The notes: generated from the letters alone by a model not told the origin. A stretch of DNA of 64,000 nt from Stenotrophomonas nematodicola (GCF_009467805.1 NZ_WIAY01000001.1:1533165-1597164), one strand, 5' to 3'. Shown: positions 10,302 to 20,470, numbered from the stretch's first letter. Made by a program: numbers and translations.

Positions 10302-11792
10302 ATGGCGGGGGGACATGGCAATGAAGGCACGGCAGCGCCGGTACCGCTGCAGATCGGCCTGTTCTTCGACGGTACCCGCAACAATGCCGACAACCTGCGG
10401 CACGCCTCGCGTCCGCCCGGCAGCACCACACCCGCTCCACGCCCGCCGGCGATCCGCGCCGACGATGCCTCGCCCTACCAGAGCCGGCTGACCAGCAGCT
10501 ACAGCAATGGCCTGACCAACATTGCGCGTCTGCACGGCCTGTACCCGGACCATCGCGGCACCGGCCACCCGGCCGCCGGCCCGCTGTCACTGGCGATCTA
10601 CATCGAGGGCGTCGGCACGCGCACCGGCAAGGACGACGACCTGATGGGCCTGGCCTTCGGCGTTGGCCGGACCGGCGTGCGCGCCAAGGTCCACCGCGCC
10701 TTGGACGTCCTGCTGCCCGATGCCCTGCGCACGCTGGCCCGGCAGCCCAGGCTGCCGGCGATCGCCGCGGTGCGGGTGGACCTGTTCGGTTATTCGCGCG
10801 GTGCCGCCGCCGCACGCGATGCCGTCAATCGCTTTGCGCGCCCCGAGGGAGCGGCCTGGCTGCGTGAACAACTGGTGCGCGCCGGGCTGGCGCTGGCGCC
10901 GGCGTTCCCCGGGCAAGCGCGCCGGGTCCGTTTCGTCGGGCTGCTCGATACCGTGGTGGCGGTCGATCGTCGCCAGCGCGACCAGCTGCCCGAGGTCGCA
11001 CTCGCCGCCGACTGCGCGGACACGGTGCTGCAGCTCACCGCCCGCGACGAACATCGCGAGCACTTCGCGCTGACCAGCGTGGCACCGCCGCACGAGGAAA
11101 TCGCCCTGCCCGGTGTGCACGCCAACATCGGCGGCGGCTACGACCAGACGGTGGAAGGCCCCAAACTGCTGACCCGCCCGCTCGGCCAGATCCTCGATGA
11201 CCACGGCTTGGCCGACGGCGCGACGCCGCCCCTGTCGCTGCTGCGTGCCAGCGACGTCCATCGTCGTGCACAGGCGCAGTGTCGCCAGTGGCAGGCCACC
11301 TTGAGCCTGGGCGACGAGGCGGTGTGGGTCGACGTGTGGCACCAGTGGCAGCAGCAGCGTCGGGCCGGCAGCCGCAGCGTGCGCCTGCTGCCCACGCTGC
11401 ACGTCTACGCGGCGGTGGTACTGCGGCGGGCCATCGACCCGCGCTACCAGTGGATCGCACTGCGCCTGCTGCACCAGCGGGCGGCGGCGGCCGGCGTGCC
11501 CTGGCGGGCCACACCGGACCAGGACCCGGCGCTGGCTCTGCCGGCACCGCTGCTGCCCATTGCCGCGCGCCTGCTGGCCGGCCAGCCGCTGGATGCCGCG
11601 CAGGAACGGTTGCTGCGGCAGCGCTACGTGATGCAGTCGGCCCACTGGAATTTCGATGCGCTGGGCGATACGGCGCTGCTGTACGCCGCCGACGAGGCCG
11701 CCCGCGAGCTGCCCTATCGGCCCGGCCCGGGACTGTTCTACGTGAACCGGCCGACCGAGGACGGTCAGCGCGTGGTGCTGGCCAACGCCTGA
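10302..11792 (+). CDS. DUF2235/Tle1-like phospholipase-type protein
   Basis: The 496-aa protein has the alpha/beta-hydrolase layout of the Tle1 catalytic domain (DUF2235): LFFDGTRNNADN near residue 23, the nucleophile elbow FGYSRGAAAA (S165), and HANIGGGY about 110 residues later. Tle1 proteins are type VI secretion phospholipase effectors. Here no VgrG, PAAR, adaptor or Tli immunity gene lies next to it, and there is no signal peptide. The start at 10302 follows AGGAGCG. Its last 28 nt overlap the convergent DUF455 gene. Housekeeping members of the family exist, so an effector role is uncertain. Confidence 0.75.
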   Translation: MAGGHGNEGTAAPVPLQIGLFFDGTRNNADNLRHASRPPGSTTPAPRPPAIRADDASPYQSRLTSSYSNGLTNIARLHGLYPDHRGTGHPAAGPLSLAIYIEGVGTRTGKDDDLMGLAFGVGRTGVRAKVHRALDVLLPDALRTLARQPRLPAIAAVRVDLFGYSRGAAAARDAVNRFARPEGAAWLREQLVRAGLALAPAFPGQARRVRFVGLLDTVVAVDRRQRDQLPEVALAADCADTVLQLTARDEHREHFALTSVAPPHEEIALPGVHANIGGGYDQTVEGPKLLTRPLGQILDDHGLADGATPPLSLLRASDVHRRAQAQCRQWQATLSLGDEAVWVDVWHQWQQQRRAGSRSVRLLPTLHVYAAVVLRRAIDPRYQWIALRLLHQRAAAAGVPWRATPDQDPALALPAPLLPIAARLLAGQPLDAAQERLLRQRYVMQSAHWNFDALGDTALLYAADEAARELPYRPGPGLFYVNRPTEDGQRVVLANA

Positions 11793-12625
11793 CCGCGCAT
11801 CTCGGTCTGCTCGATCAGTTCGGCCAGTTCGTCCTCGTCGAACCCGGCCAGCAGCCGCGCTTCGAGATTGAACGGGCCATACAGGAAACCGCCGGCGTAC
11901 TCCTTCAGCAGTGCCATGAAGCGCGGCCGTGGTTCGACGCCTGCACGGGTGCAGTACCAGCGGTACCAGCGCGAGCCGGCCGCCACATGCGCCACTTCCT
12001 CGCGCAGGATGATCTCCAGCACGTCGGCGGTGTCGGCATCGCCGCTGGAACGCAGTTTGACGATCATGCCCGGGGTCACATCCAGCCCGCGCGCTTCGAG
12101 CACGCGCGGCACCAGCGCCATCCGTGCCAGGCCGTCATGCGCGGTCTTCTCGCACATCTCCCACAGGCCGTTGTGCGCGTCGAAGTCGCCGTAGGCATGG
12201 CCCAGGGCCTGCAGGCGACCATGCAGCAGCATGAAATGACGCGACTCGTCGTCCGCCACGCCCACCCAGTCGGCGTGGAACGATCCGGGGAGCCCGCGGA
12301 AGCGGTACACCGCATCCCACGCGAGGTCGATGGCATTGAGTTCGATGTGGGCGATGGCGTGGATGAACGCAGCGCGCCCCTCCGCACTGCCCAGGCCGCG
12401 TCGCGGCAAATCGCGCGGGTGCACCAGGGTCGGCCGCACCGGGCGGCCCGGCATGCGGATTGGTTCGGGGGGCGGCGCCTCGGCCGGTGCCTTCAGGCGC
12501 CCGGCGCGGAACTGCGCCGCGTAGTGCTGGGTCAGCGCGACCTTGCGCAGCGGATCGGGCTCGGCCAGGCACTGCTGCGCGGCGCGCAGCAGGTTGCCGG
12601 CGGCAGTGTCCATCGCCTCGCCCAT
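11765..12625 (-). CDS. DUF455 ferritin-like protein
   Basis: The 286-aa protein is helical with metal-ligand-like residues spaced as in ferritin-like enzymes: AIAHIELNAIDLA, DDESRHFMLLHGRL and REEVAHVAAGSRWY. This is the DUF455 pattern, related to the tRNA hydroxylase MiaE fold. Its substrate is unknown. The start at 12625 lies 8 nt after a GAGG motif embedded in the purF stop region, so it follows purF closely and is likely co-transcribed. The 3' end overlaps the opposing DUF2235 gene by 28 nt. Confidence 0.78.
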   Translation of the reverse strand: MGEAMDTAAGNLLRAAQQCLAEPDPLRKVALTQHYAAQFRAGRLKAPAEAPPPEPIRMPGRPVRPTLVHPRDLPRRGLGSAEGRAAFIHAIAHIELNAIDLAWDAVYRFRGLPGSFHADWVGVADDESRHFMLLHGRLQALGHAYGDFDAHNGLWEMCEKTAHDGLARMALVPRVLEARGLDVTPGMIVKLRSSGDADTADVLEIILREEVAHVAAGSRWYRWYCTRAGVEPRPRFMALLKEYAGGFLYGPFNLEARLLAGFDEDELAELIEQTEMRGQALASTTR

Positions 12626-12635
12626 GCCAACGGCC

Positions 12636-14102
12636 TCAGGCGCGCCGCTTGTGCTTGGCATCGTCCGAACGCAACTGCTGGATGCGCTCGAAGTAGCCCG
12701 GTTCAATCCCGGTCGGGTAGATCCCGTTGAAGCACGAGGAGTCGAACGTCTTCAGCTCCGGATTGCCTTCGCGCACCGCCGCTTCCATGTCCTCGATGTC
12801 CTGGTAGATCAACCAGTCACAGCCCAGGTGCGCCTCGATTTCCTCGACGCTCCGGTTGTGCGCGACCAGTTCCTCGGCCGCCGGCATGTCGATGCCGTAG
12901 ATGTTGGGGTAACGCACCGGCGGCGCGGCGCTGGCCAGGTAGACCTTGCGCGCACCGGCGTCGCGCGCCATCTGGACGATCTGCTGGCTGGTGGTGCCGC
13001 GCACGATCGAATCGTCTACCAGCAGCACCACGCGGTTGCGGAATTCCAGGTGGATCGGATTGAGTTTGCGACGCACCGACTTCACCCGCTCGCCCTGCCC
13101 CGGCATGATGAAGGTGCGGCCGATGTAGCGGTTCTTGATGAAGCCTTCGCGGTACTTCACCCCGAGCGTGTTGGAGATCTCCAGCGCGGCGTCACGCGAG
13201 GTGTCCGGGATCGGAATGATGGTGTCGATGTCGTGGTCCGGGCGCAGGCGCAGGATCTTCTCGCCCAGCTTGATGCCCATGCGCATGCGCGCCTTGTGCA
13301 CCGAGACGTTGTCGATCATCGAATCCGGGCGCGCGAAGTACACGTACTCGAAGATGCACGGGCTGTGCTCGGCCGGCTCGGCGCACACTTCGGAGAACAG
13401 CTCGCCGCGCGCGGTGATCACCAGCGCTTCGCCCGGGCGCACATCGCGCACGCGCTGGAAGCCCAGCACGTCCAGCGCGGACGACTCGGACGCCACGATG
13501 TATTCATCGCCTTCGGCATGGGCGCGCTTGCCCAGCACCAGCGGGCGGATGCCATGCGGATCGCGGAAGGCGACCAGGCCCAGGCCCAGCACCACGCTGA
13601 TCACCGCATAACCGCCCTTGCAGCGGCGGTGCACGCCGGCCACGGCACGGATCGCCGCTTCCGGGGTGAGCTGGCGCTGCGCGTCCAGCTCGTAGGCGAA
13701 TACGTTCAGCAGCACTTCGCTGTCCGAATCGGTGTTGACGTTGCGGCGGTCCTGTTCGAACACCTGCTGGCGCAGCGCTTCGGTGTTGATCAGGTTGCCG
13801 TTGTGGGCCAGCGCGATGCCATACGGCGAATTGACGTAGAACGGCTGCGCTTCATCCATGCCTTCCGAACCGGCGGTCGGGTAGCGCACATGCGCGATGC
13901 CGACGCGACCCTCCAGGGTCGACATCCGCTTGGCGTCGAACACGTCGCGGACCAGACCGTTGGCCTTCTGCACGCGCAGGCGGGTGCCATCGGCGGTGGC
14001 GATGCCGGCCGCATCCTGGCCGCGATGCTGGAGGACGGTCAGGCCGTCATACAACTGCCCGGCGACGTTCTGGTTGCCGACGATTCCGACGATGCCACAC
14101 AT
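12636..14102 (-). CDS. purF: Amidophosphoribosyltransferase PurF
   Basis: PurF makes phosphoribosylamine from PRPP and glutamine, the first committed step of purine synthesis. After Met removal Cys2 is the glutaminase nucleophile (MCGIVGIVG). The GlnH domain shows [11 protein letters not shown]. The PRTase domain has the PRPP loop [16 protein letters not shown] at about 360-375. The 488 aa match the E. coli-type enzyme. It follows cvpA by 29 nt, the same cvpA-purF order as in E. coli. Confidence 0.96.
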   Translation of the reverse strand: MCGIVGIVGNQNVAGQLYDGLTVLQHRGQDAAGIATADGTRLRVQKANGLVRDVFDAKRMSTLEGRVGIAHVRYPTAGSEGMDEAQPFYVNSPYGIALAHNGNLINTEALRQQVFEQDRRNVNTDSDSEVLLNVFAYELDAQRQLTPEAAIRAVAGVHRRCKGGYAVISVVLGLGLVAFRDPHGIRPLVLGKRAHAEGDEYIVASESSALDVLGFQRVRDVRPGEALVITARGELFSEVCAEPAEHSPCIFEYVYFARPDSMIDNVSVHKARMRMGIKLGEKILRLRPDHDIDTIIPIPDTSRDAALEISNTLGVKYREGFIKNRYIGRTFIMPGQGERVKSVRRKLNPIHLEFRNRVVLLVDDSIVRGTTSQQIVQMARDAGARKVYLASAAPPVRYPNIYGIDMPAAEELVAHNRSVEEIEAHLGCDWLIYQDIEDMEAAVREGNPELKTFDSSCFNGIYPTGIEPGYFERIQQLRSDDAKHKRRA

Positions 14103-14131
14103 GGTGCGAATCTCCGCTGGGCTGTGCCCAT

Positions 14132-14863
14132 CTACAGTGAAGGTGGCCGTGCCTGGCCGGGGGAACCGTTCCGCGAGGGAGCGGTGTCGTCCGGACGCGC
14201 GCGCGCCGGCTCGATGTTGGTGGGCAGTGTGGAAGCCGGTCCGCGCGCCGCAGCGTCGGCAGGTACCGGGTCCCTCGCCTCGTCAACCGGACGCGGCCAT
14301 CCGCGCCCTGCCACTACCTCGCCAAGCACGCCATTATCGCCTGTCGCGAGCGGCTTGCCCAATTCCAGCGGAGGCAGTTGCGGCAGATTCACCTCCGGCA
14401 GCGCCACCTCGGGCAGCTGCGCCTGCATCCAGCGCACGCCGGGCTGGAGCAGTGGGCGGACCTGGGAGTCGCGCCAGGCGGCCTCGTCGGGCAGCGGCGT
14501 GAAGGCGGCGAGCATCAGCAGGACGCAGCCCAGGAACGCCCCACGGACCAGGCCCAGGGCCCCGCCCAGCAGGCGGTCGGCGCCGGTCAGGCAGGTCACC
14601 TTCACGGCCGCTTTGATCAGCATTCCGATCCCGCCCACGGCAATCATCACCGCCAGGAACACGCCCAGGTAGCCGCCCACGTAATGGCCGGTGCCGGGCG
14701 CCGCCGGTGCAGCCCACCAGTGCGCGGCGTCGTTGCCGAACAGGAACGCCGCCCAGCCGGCCAGCAGCCAGGACAGCGTGGCGACCACGATGCCGACGAA
14801 CCCGCGCATCAGCCCGAGCAGCACCGAAGTGCCGATCAGCGCCAGCAGCACGATGTCGATCAC
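14132..14863 (-). CDS. cvpA: CvpA family membrane protein
   Basis: CvpA is an inner-membrane protein required for colicin V production in E. coli. The start is GTG, beginning with the hydrophobic [20 protein letters not shown]. About four transmembrane segments follow in the first 165 residues, including the family-typical GALLGLVRG-like region ([15 protein letters not shown]). At 243 aa it is longer than the roughly 160 aa of E. coli CvpA. The extra 75 or so residues are a Pro/Ala-rich soluble tail of unknown role. Confidence 0.88.
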   Translation of the reverse strand: MIDIVLLALIGTSVLLGLMRGFVGIVVATLSWLLAGWAAFLFGNDAAHWWAAPAAPGTGHYVGGYLGVFLAVMIAVGGIGMLIKAAVKVTCLTGADRLLGGALGLVRGAFLGCVLLMLAAFTPLPDEAAWRDSQVRPLLQPGVRWMQAQLPEVALPEVNLPQLPPLELGKPLATGDNGVLGEVVAGRGWPRPVDEARDPVPADAAARGPASTLPTNIEPARARPDDTAPSRNGSPGQARPPSL

Positions 14864-14915
14864 GCCCGCACGCCGCGGTGGGGCCGTGGGGCCGGCAGCC
14901 GGTGCATGCCGGGGC

Positions 14916-15950
14916 TCAAGGGTGCGGGCGGACCATGCCGGCCACGCCGACCTTGGCCGCGACCTGGGCCTTGAGGTTTTCGGCGTCGGCGCGGTTGGCC
15001 ACCGGCCCGACGCGCACGCGGTTCAACGTGCCCTTGTCGGTGCGGACCTGCTCGACGAAGGCGCTGAAGCCCGCCGCGCGCACCTTGTCGCGCAGTGCAT
15101 TGGCTTCAGCGGCCTGGCCGAAGGCGCCCAGCTGCACGGCGAACCCGACGCTGCTGGCGGCCGGTGCGGCCGGTGCGGAAACGGTGGCGGCTGCAGGTGC
15201 CGGCTTGGCGGGGGCCGGCTTCGGCTCGGGCTCGGGCTCGGGCTTGGGCGCGGCCGGCTTCGGCTCGGGCTTGGCGGCCGCCACCGGTTCGGCCGGCAGC
15301 GCTTCGGTTTTGACCGTATTGGCGGCTGCAGCGGCCGGGGTGGCGCTGGAGGCGCTGGCCGGGGCGGCAGCGGGCGTCGGCGTGGGTGTGGCAGCCACGG
15401 CGCTGTCGGCACGGGCGTCCAAGGTCACTACTTCGGCCTTGACGTCGCTGCGCACCTTCACTGCCTGCAGGCGGGCCGACTCGGCTTGGGCGCGATCCGC
15501 GTAGGGCCCCACGCGCACGCGCCAGGCCGGGCGGCCGTTGATCGTGGCCGGCTCGCTGAACCCGGGAAGCTGCGATTTCCGGAGGTAGGCGATCACCGCG
15601 TCGGCATCGGCCTGGCTGCCGTAGGCGCCGAAGCTGACCGCGTAATTGCCCGCAGCCACGGCCGGGGAGGTGTCAGCCGGCGCCGCATCGGCAGCCACGG
15701 CACTGGTGTCGGCCAGCGGCTGGGTGCTGGACACCCCGCTCTGCAGGCCGGTGGCGGCCCCGGTCGGCGCCACCAGGGGCAACTCACGCGTTTCGAATTG
15801 TCCGTCTGACGGTGCAGCCGGCGCGGTGATCGGCACATTGGCCACGCCGCTGTCCGGCGCGGGGCCCTTGACCAGCATGGGCAGGAAGATCACAGCCAAA
15901 GCCACCAGAACGATGGCACCAATCAGTCGCTGTTTCAGAGGAGTATCCAC
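14916..15950 (-). CDS. dedD: DedD/FtsN-like SPOR-domain protein with two SPOR repeats
   Basis: This 344-aa bitopic protein has a short cytoplasmic start, one transmembrane helix (IGAIVLVALAVIFLPML) and a long periplasmic part. Two SPOR domains are visible: YAVSFGAYGSQADADAV at about 110 and FAVQLGAFGQAAEANAL near 265. Between them lies a repetitive Pro/Glu/Lys linker (PEPEPEPKP). SPOR domains bind denuded peptidoglycan glycan strands at the division septum. The position between folC and cvpA is the classic dedD location. It is about 120 aa longer than E. coli DedD because of the second domain and linker. Confidence 0.85.
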   Translation of the reverse strand: MDTPLKQRLIGAIVLVALAVIFLPMLVKGPAPDSGVANVPITAPAAPSDGQFETRELPLVAPTGAATGLQSGVSSTQPLADTSAVAADAAPADTSPAVAAGNYAVSFGAYGSQADADAVIAYLRKSQLPGFSEPATINGRPAWRVRVGPYADRAQAESARLQAVKVRSDVKAEVVTLDARADSAVAATPTPTPAAAPASASSATPAAAAANTVKTEALPAEPVAAAKPEPKPAAPKPEPEPEPKPAPAKPAPAAATVSAPAAPAASSVGFAVQLGAFGQAAEANALRDKVRAAGFSAFVEQVRTDKGTLNRVRVGPVANRADAENLKAQVAAKVGVAGMVRPHP

Positions 15951-16056
15951 GGAAGGCAGGCAGGGCGGCGCGGCGGAATGCCACGGCGATTATACGGTCG
16001 CGCGCACGCGCGGCGTCGAATGCGGCTGAACGGCGGCACAGGACCGCCGACGGGAT

Positions 16057-17331
16057 TCACGCTGTCGCTTCCAGCCACTGCAGGGCCTGCGCGGCCGTGT
16101 GGAAGGAACCGAACACCAGCACGCGATCACCGGGCTGGCTATCCCGCAGGGCCTGGTGCAGCGCATCGGTCACGCTGGCATGGCGGTTGCCATCGGCCGC
16201 GGCCGTGCCGGCCAGGCGCGCCTGCAACGCCTCGGCGCTCTGCGCGCGCGCGCCGTCCAGGCCGGCCAGGTGCCAGGTCTGGACCTGCGCCGCCAACGCC
16301 TCGACCACACCGGCGGCGTCCTTGTCCTGCAGTGCCGCGAACACGGCCACGGTGCGCCCGGCGGCCGGTGCGGCCTTGAGCGCGGCGGCCAGCTCGCGTG
16401 CGGCCTGCGGATTGTGGCCGACGTCGACCAGCACCTCCACGCCGTTGCGGTCGAAGGACTGCAGGCGGCCACGGATGCGCGCATTGGCAATGCCCTCCAC
16501 GAACGCCGCGCGCGGCAACGGCTTGTCCAGCGCGCGCAGCGCGGCAATCGCCGAGGCGGCATTGCGCAGCTGGATCGGCCCACGCAGCGCCGGCGTCGGC
16601 AGGTCGATGCGGAACCCGACGTCGCGCCAGCGCCAGTGCTGTGCGTCAATGACGTCGGCGAAGAAGTCGCTGCCGCCGCGGATCGCGTTGGCACCCAGCA
16701 CGTAGGCGCGGGCCAGCACGCTGGACGGCGGATCGGTTTCACCGAGGATGACCGGCTTCCAGCCGCGGATGATGCCGGCCTTCTCGGTGCCGATCGCCTC
16801 GCGGTCTTCGCCGAGCCAGTCACTGTGGTCGATGTCCACGGTGGTGATCACGGCCACGTCGGCGTCGACAATGTTGACCGCATCCAGGCGCCCGCCCAGA
16901 CCGACCTCCAGCACCGCCAGGTCCAGCCCGGCGGCGGCGAACAGGTGCAGCGCGGCAAGGGTGCCATACTCGAAATAGGTCAGCGTGGTCTGCCCGCGCG
17001 CCTGTTCAACCGCGGCGAATGCAGCGACGAGTGCCTCGTCGGCAACGTCCTGGCCATCGATGCGCACGCGTTCGTTGTAACGCAGCAGGTGCGGGGAGGT
17101 GTATGCGCCGACCTTCCAGCCGGCGGCACGTGCGATGGCCTCGATGAAGGCTACGGTCGAGCCTTTGCCGTTGGTGCCGCCGACGACGATGGTACGGGCG
17201 GCCGGCGCGCCCAGGCTCATCGCCTGCGCCACGGTACGCACCCGGTCCAGCCCCATGTCGATGGTGGCCGGGTGCTGCTGCTCGATGTAGGTGAGCCAGT
17301 CGGTGAGGGTCTGCGGGCGGGCGATGGTCAT
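16057..17331 (-). CDS. folC: Bifunctional folylpolyglutamate / dihydrofolate synthase
   Basis: FolC adds glutamate to dihydropteroate and to folates, using ATP. The 424-aa protein has the Mur-ligase-type P-loop VGGTNGKGSTVAFIEA at about 47-62, LEVGLGGRLDAVN, and ITTVDIDHSDWLG, the family signature. The C-terminal domain has DVGHNPQAAREL. It lies upstream of dedD-cvpA-purF on the same strand, as in E. coli, where accD precedes it. Here a histidine phosphatase gene lies in that place, 46 nt upstream. Confidence 0.95.
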   Translation of the reverse strand: MTIARPQTLTDWLTYIEQQHPATIDMGLDRVRTVAQAMSLGAPAARTIVVGGTNGKGSTVAFIEAIARAAGWKVGAYTSPHLLRYNERVRIDGQDVADEALVAAFAAVEQARGQTTLTYFEYGTLAALHLFAAAGLDLAVLEVGLGGRLDAVNIVDADVAVITTVDIDHSDWLGEDREAIGTEKAGIIRGWKPVILGETDPPSSVLARAYVLGANAIRGGSDFFADVIDAQHWRWRDVGFRIDLPTPALRGPIQLRNAASAIAALRALDKPLPRAAFVEGIANARIRGRLQSFDRNGVEVLVDVGHNPQAARELAAALKAAPAAGRTVAVFAALQDKDAAGVVEALAAQVQTWHLAGLDGARAQSAEALQARLAGTAAADGNRHASVTDALHQALRDSQPGDRVLVFGSFHTAAQALQWLEATA

Positions 17332-17377
17332 GGGCGTTGGATCAATGTGGCGGACGTCGGGGCGGGACGGGACGGCG

Positions 17378-18022
17378 TTACAGCGCGCGGTGCTTGGCTT
17401 CGCCGAAGAACGGCGTGTGGTGGGCGCAGTCGTTCAGGCGAACCACTTCCAGGCTGTCCAGGTCGGAGCCTTCGAGCAGGTTGAGGGTGGTCGGCGCCTG
17501 GCGGAAGGTCCACAGGCGGGAAAGCGGCAGGCCGAGGATGCGGCACAGGATCACGCGGTTGACGGCGTCGTGGGCGACGACCAGCAGGATGTCGTGCTCG
17601 CCGAGGCCGTCGGCGGCGCGGGCCAGGCCGCGCCAGCTGCGCTCCAGGACCAGGCGCAGCGATTCGCCGCCCGGCATCAGGACGGTGTCCGGTTCTTCGC
17701 GCCAGGCCTTCAGCCGCGACGGATCCTTGTCGTTGATTTCGCTGGCCAGCAGACCCTCCCACTCACCGTGGGCGATTTCCTGCAGATCCGGTTCGGTGAG
17801 CAGCATGTCGGCGCGCGCGCTGCCCAATGCAAGCTGGGCGGTGCGCTGCGCACGCGACAGCGGCGAGGCGACGGCGCGGGTGATGTCGACCGAGACCAGG
17901 CGTTCGCCCAGCGCCTGGGCCTGGGCTTCGCCGATCGGCGACAGCGGGATATCGATCTGGCCCTGGTAGCGGCCTTCGGCGTTCCACGGGGTTTCGCCGT
18001 GACGGGCAAGCAGGATGCGCAT
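17378..18022 (-). CDS. Histidine phosphatase family protein (phosphoglycerate-mutase-like)
   Basis: The 214-aa protein starts ILLARHGETPWN, the catalytic RHG motif with the phospho-accepting histidine at position 8. It continues with RYQGQIDIPLSPIGEAQA and has the second catalytic histidine in VVAHDAVNRV. This is the 2-histidine phosphatase superfamily, close to GpmB- and CobC-type broad-specificity phosphatases. The substrate cannot be told from the sequence. It is 46 nt upstream of folC, so the two probably share a transcript. Confidence 0.85.
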   Translation of the reverse strand: MRILLARHGETPWNAEGRYQGQIDIPLSPIGEAQAQALGERLVSVDITRAVASPLSRAQRTAQLALGSARADMLLTEPDLQEIAHGEWEGLLASEINDKDPSRLKAWREEPDTVLMPGGESLRLVLERSWRGLARAADGLGEHDILLVVAHDAVNRVILCRILGLPLSRLWTFRQAPTTLNLLEGSDLDSLEVVRLNDCAHHTPFFGEAKHRAL

Positions 18023-18250
18023 GCGAGCAAAGGGTCCTTGGGGGGAGGAGTTCCGGCGTTTCGTTCACATCCTGTGAAAGCGCGCGGAACAGGGATCATA
18101 CCCGGTTGACGCATCGAACCCGTGCCGGACGCGGTCTGGCCGCTCTGCGCCCACGTTGCGCCGGGGACCACCCGGTTGCGGTTGACGGCGGCCGCGATCA
18201 GTGCAGCGCCGCGCGCGGCCAGCCGGCCAACGGTCGGCTCAACCGACCAC

Positions 18251-18282
18251 AAAAAAAGCCCCGCTGCTTTCGCAGCGGGGCT
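18251..18282 (-). terminator. Intrinsic terminator after the S46 peptidase gene
   Basis: An 11-bp stem pairs AGCCCCGCTGC with GCAGCGGGGCT around a four-base loop. On the minus strand it is followed by a T-run (A-tract 18251-18257 on the plus strand). It lies 23 nt beyond the S46 stop codon. Confidence 0.9.
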
Positions 18283-18304
18283 CGGTGGATCTGCCCTGCC
18301 CGGC

Positions 18305-20470
18305 TTACTTGACCAGGTTCAGTTCCTTCAGCAGCTGCGGCGCCGGCGCCACTTCCTGCATGATCCACTGCATGTAACGGCTGTCCACCGAGATCATGCG
18401 GGTCATCACCGGGTCGAACACCCAGTTGGAGCTGACCGACTCCCAGTTGCCGTCGAAGGCCAGGCCGACCAGCTTGCCATTGGCATCCAGCACCGGCGAA
18501 CCCGAGTTGCCGCCGGTGATGTCCAGGTTGGACAGGAAGTTCACCGGTACCGAGCCGATGCGCTTGTCTTCCAGACCGCCGTACCGCTTGGCCTTGACCG
18601 CATCAAGCAGCGCCTTGGGCGAGTCGAACGGATCGGTACCGGTTTCCTTGGCGACGATGCCTTCCAGCGTGGTGAACGGGGTGTAGGCCACGCCGTCCTT
18701 CGGCGCATAGCCCATGACGTTGCCGAAGGTGATGCGCAGCGACAGGTTGGCGTCCGGGTACACGAACTCGCCCTGGCTCTTCTTGTAGTCCGCCAGCGCC
18801 TGCAGGTACAGCGGACGCGCGACCAGCGACTCGCCTTCGCGGGTCTTCCTCTGCTCTTCCTGCTTCAGCAGCGCAGGCATGACGGCCACCGCGTACTGGA
18901 TCGCCGGATCGGTGCTGGCTTCAAATGCCGCGCGGTCGGCCTTGAACCACTTCAGGCGTTCATCCAGGCTGCCCAGCTTTGTACCCGACAACTTGCTCAC
19001 CAGACCGTCGATGGCGGCCTTGTCGCTGCCCGCCAGCCACTGGTTCAGCACCTCGTTGTTGCGCTGCGCGGCCGGCAGTGCGGCGTACTGGCCCAGCCAG
19101 TAGGCCTGCAGCTGCTGATCCATGCGCGCCACATAGCGGCGGTCCATCTGCTTGAGCGAACCCTCGATCGACGGCAGGTCGCGCTCCTGGTAACCGGCTT
19201 CGCGCTCGGCGTCGGCCTTGCTGCGCTCGATCGACAGGCGATACAGCGCGATTGCCGAACCCAGCACCGAGGTGTTGTTGAACTGGCCCACGATCAGGTC
19301 GCGGTCGCGGGTGGCGCGGCCTTCTTCCAGGTGCTTGATCAGCTGCGCGTGCGCGGCCAGCGCCGGCTTGCCGGCGGCGCCCTGCTTCTTCAGCCATGCC
19401 AGCACGGCCGCTTCCTCGGCCTGCTTCTGGCCGGCGGCGTCGATGCGCTTGAAGCCATCCAGCTGGCCCTGGTAGTTCTTGGCGGTGTTGTTGAGGCCGG
19501 CCATCGTGGCGGCGTACTTCACCTTGATGTCCGCGTCCTGCTGGCCGGCCTTGCCGATCAGGTCGATCACCGCGTTGTAGTGGCGCGCGATGGTCGGGTA
19601 GGTCCAGCTGGCGGTGTCGTTGAACTCAGCGGCCAGCGCGTAGCGGTTGGTACGGCCCGGGTAGCCGGCCACCATCACGAAGTCGTCGGCGCCCAGCGGC
19701 TGGTCGGCGAACTTCAGGAAGTGCTTGGGCTGGTAGGGCACGTTGTCGGCCGAGAACGCGGCCGGCTTGCCGTCCTTGCCCACGTAGGCACGGTAGAACG
19801 AGAAGTCGCCGGTGTGGCGCGGCCACATCCAGTTGTCGATGTCGCCACCGAACTTGCCCACGCTGCCCGGGGGCGCGTAGACCAGGCGGACGTCCTTGAT
19901 TTCCATGTTGCGGAACAGGCGGTAGGTATTGCCGCCGGAGAAGCTGTACAGGCGGCAGCGGAAGCCGGCATCGGCTTCGCAGGCGGCGGTCTGGGCCTTG
20001 TCGAAGGCATCCAGCGCGCGGGTGCGGGCCAGCGGGTTCTTGCCGGCGGCGGCGATGGCGGCCTTGGCCTGGTCGGTCACGTCGGTGATCTGGTCGAGCA
20101 CGAATACGCGGGCGTTGGGGCCTGCGCTCAGTTCATCGCCCAGGGTCGGTGCGTTGAAGCCGTCCTTGATCAGGTTCTTCTCGGCGGTGGAGTTGAGCTG
20201 GATCGCGCCGTAGGCACAGTGGTGGTTGGTGACCACCAGGCCCTGCGGCGACACGAAGCTGGCGGTGCAGCCACCCAGTGCCACCACCGCGCCCATCGGA
20301 TCGCCGGTCAGGTTGGAGATCTGCTCCGGGGACAGCTTCAGGCCGGCCTGCTTGAGCGGGCCGGCAATCTCCGGCAGCTGTTGGGGCACCCACATGCCTT
20401 CGGCGGCATGGGCGACCTGGACCAGCCCAAGGCTGGCGACGACGGAGAAAGCGAGCAGGTTCGAGCGCAT
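18305..20470 (-). CDS. S46 family dipeptidyl-peptidase (DPP7/DPP11-like)
   Basis: The 721-aa precursor has a signal peptide (LLAFSVVASLGLVQVAHA) and the chymotrypsin-like S46 catalytic motifs: the histidine in VVTNHHCAYG and the serine in ITGGNSGSPVLD near residue 655. The mature start GMWVPQQLPEI is typical of the family. S46 enzymes release dipeptides from the N-termini of oligopeptides in the periplasm. The residue after FD in the S1 region is Gly (AFDGNWES). From memory, Gly here goes with the DPP7 type (hydrophobic P1) and Arg with DPP11 (acidic P1). I chose the start at 20470 because it gives the signal peptide. Confidence 0.92.
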   Translation of the reverse strand: MRSNLLAFSVVASLGLVQVAHAAEGMWVPQQLPEIAGPLKQAGLKLSPEQISNLTGDPMGAVVALGGCTASFVSPQGLVVTNHHCAYGAIQLNSTAEKNLIKDGFNAPTLGDELSAGPNARVFVLDQITDVTDQAKAAIAAAGKNPLARTRALDAFDKAQTAACEADAGFRCRLYSFSGGNTYRLFRNMEIKDVRLVYAPPGSVGKFGGDIDNWMWPRHTGDFSFYRAYVGKDGKPAAFSADNVPYQPKHFLKFADQPLGADDFVMVAGYPGRTNRYALAAEFNDTASWTYPTIARHYNAVIDLIGKAGQQDADIKVKYAATMAGLNNTAKNYQGQLDGFKRIDAAGQKQAEEAAVLAWLKKQGAAGKPALAAHAQLIKHLEEGRATRDRDLIVGQFNNTSVLGSAIALYRLSIERSKADAEREAGYQERDLPSIEGSLKQMDRRYVARMDQQLQAYWLGQYAALPAAQRNNEVLNQWLAGSDKAAIDGLVSKLSGTKLGSLDERLKWFKADRAAFEASTDPAIQYAVAVMPALLKQEEQRKTREGESLVARPLYLQALADYKKSQGEFVYPDANLSLRITFGNVMGYAPKDGVAYTPFTTLEGIVAKETGTDPFDSPKALLDAVKAKRYGGLEDKRIGSVPVNFLSNLDITGGNSGSPVLDANGKLVGLAFDGNWESVSSNWVFDPVMTRMISVDSRYMQWIMQEVAPAPQLLKELNLVK

